A stretch of DNA of 45,869 bases from Filomicrobium insigne (lineage in GTDB: Bacteria > Pseudomonadota > Alphaproteobacteria > Rhizobiales > Hyphomicrobiaceae), in the NCBI RefSeq assembly GCF_900104305.1, contig NZ_FNJC01000007.1, positions 1 to 45,869 on the forward strand, given 5' to 3'. Each line of letters begins with the position of its first letter. Position 1 is the stretch's first letter. Positions 45,554 through 45,869 of this stretch are shown one piece after another. The position numbers and the translations under genes are program-made. Below the pieces are notes generated by a model. That model made no database searches. It saw only the letters and a list, made by a program, of their open reading frames with translations, and was not told where the DNA came from.

Positions 45554-45869
45554 ATGAGCCCGAAGCAGAATGTTCGTCGGCTTGTCTGGCCGGCCATATT
45601 GACATTGGCCAGCCTCGGGCTGGTTCTGGCACCGTCGCCACTTGTCGCGCTCTTCGGCGATAGTGAAACCTTGCGGCTTGCCCTCACCGCGTTGGCCTAT
45701 TTTGCAACAGCCTGGCTTATCAGCAGGATCACAGCGCTAGCGCTCGATCGGGCAGCGACGAAGCGACGGCCTTATCCGCGCCTGCTCAAGGATTTGGTCG
45801 CGGCAATGTTGTTCCTGGTCGCTTTCGCCGCAGTGGTTTCGCTCTTTATGGGGAAGGGCGCGTTAGGGG
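45554..45869 (+). CDS. Membrane protein, probably MscS-type channel (5' part only)
   Basis: An open frame starts at ATG 45554, eight bases after GAGAGG, and runs off the end of the window without a stop: 105 residues are seen. There are three hydrophobic segments (about 11-32, 42-60 and 82-99). The third ends in AAVVSLFMGKGALG, which resembles the run-up to the pore helix of small-conductance mechanosensitive channels, including the cyclic-nucleotide-binding forms of Hyphomicrobiales. The pore-lining helix and beta domain lie outside, so the assignment is tentative. Confidence 0.55.
   Translation, partial: MSPKQNVRRLVWPAILTLASLGLVLAPSPLVALFGDSETLRLALTALAYFATAWLISRITALALDRAATKRRPYPRLLKDLVAAMLFLVAFAAVVSLFMGKGALG

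Noticed and set aside
1-45869. CRISPR array, rRNA genes or complete insertion sequences
   Set aside because: No spaced direct repeats, no rRNA signature segments and no transposase gene were seen anywhere in the window.

Overview
The window is a stretch of chromosome from an alphaproteobacterium, most likely of the order Hyphomicrobiales and possibly Hyphomicrobium-like. This is inferred from gene order and protein character. The S10-spc-alpha ribosomal cluster lacks rpmJ, infA and rpsD. The usual alphaproteobacterial neighbours follow rplQ: a Deg protease, rarA, crcB, an RluC-type enzyme, a HAD phosphatase and an ATP12 chaperone. Propionyl-CoA carboxylase and lipB are also present. No species call can be made without a search.

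Positions 6-16500 hold tuf followed by the S10, spc and alpha ribosomal protein operons, all on the plus strand: rpsJ, rplC-D-W-B, rpsS, rplV, rpsC, rplP, rpmC, rpsQ, rplN-X-E, rpsN, rpsH, rplF-R, rpsE, rpmD, rplO, secY, adk, rpsM, rpsK, rpoA and rplQ. A strong hairpin terminator at 16561-16595 closes the block. Positions 16733-24004 carry periplasmic quality control (Deg-type protease), replication repair (rarA), fluoride export (crcB), pseudouridylation, a HAD phosphatase and F1-ATPase assembly (ATP12). This series is interrupted at about 19.5-21.0 kb by a Tae4-like peptidoglycan amidase, a two-helix membrane protein and a divergent secreted protein.

Positions 24130-35970 carry pccB and pccA. 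Between them lie a small secreted protein, a pair of glycosyltransferase-like proteins, a repeat-motif protein and a membrane-anchored TAXI-family binding protein. After pccA come a gamma-glutamylcyclotransferase, a LysR regulator with a good ATC-N9-GAT palindrome upstream, a lysine/alanine-rich histone-H1-like protein, a secreted protein and lipB.

From tRNA-Leu(GAG) at 36226 onward the character changes to an accessory island. It contains an unknown helical protein, a phage terminase small subunit with a truncated zinc-ribbon partner, and a 1473-residue STAND/NACHT-like ATPase whose C-terminus looks like a PD-(D/E)XK nuclease. It also contains a frameshifted, truncated helicase IV pseudogene and 1.3 kb of apparently decayed sequence. 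The window ends inside a membrane protein that resembles the start of an MscS-type channel. The STAND ATPase-nuclease is the best candidate for a poorly described anti-phage system, and the orphan Tae4-like amidase is the second.
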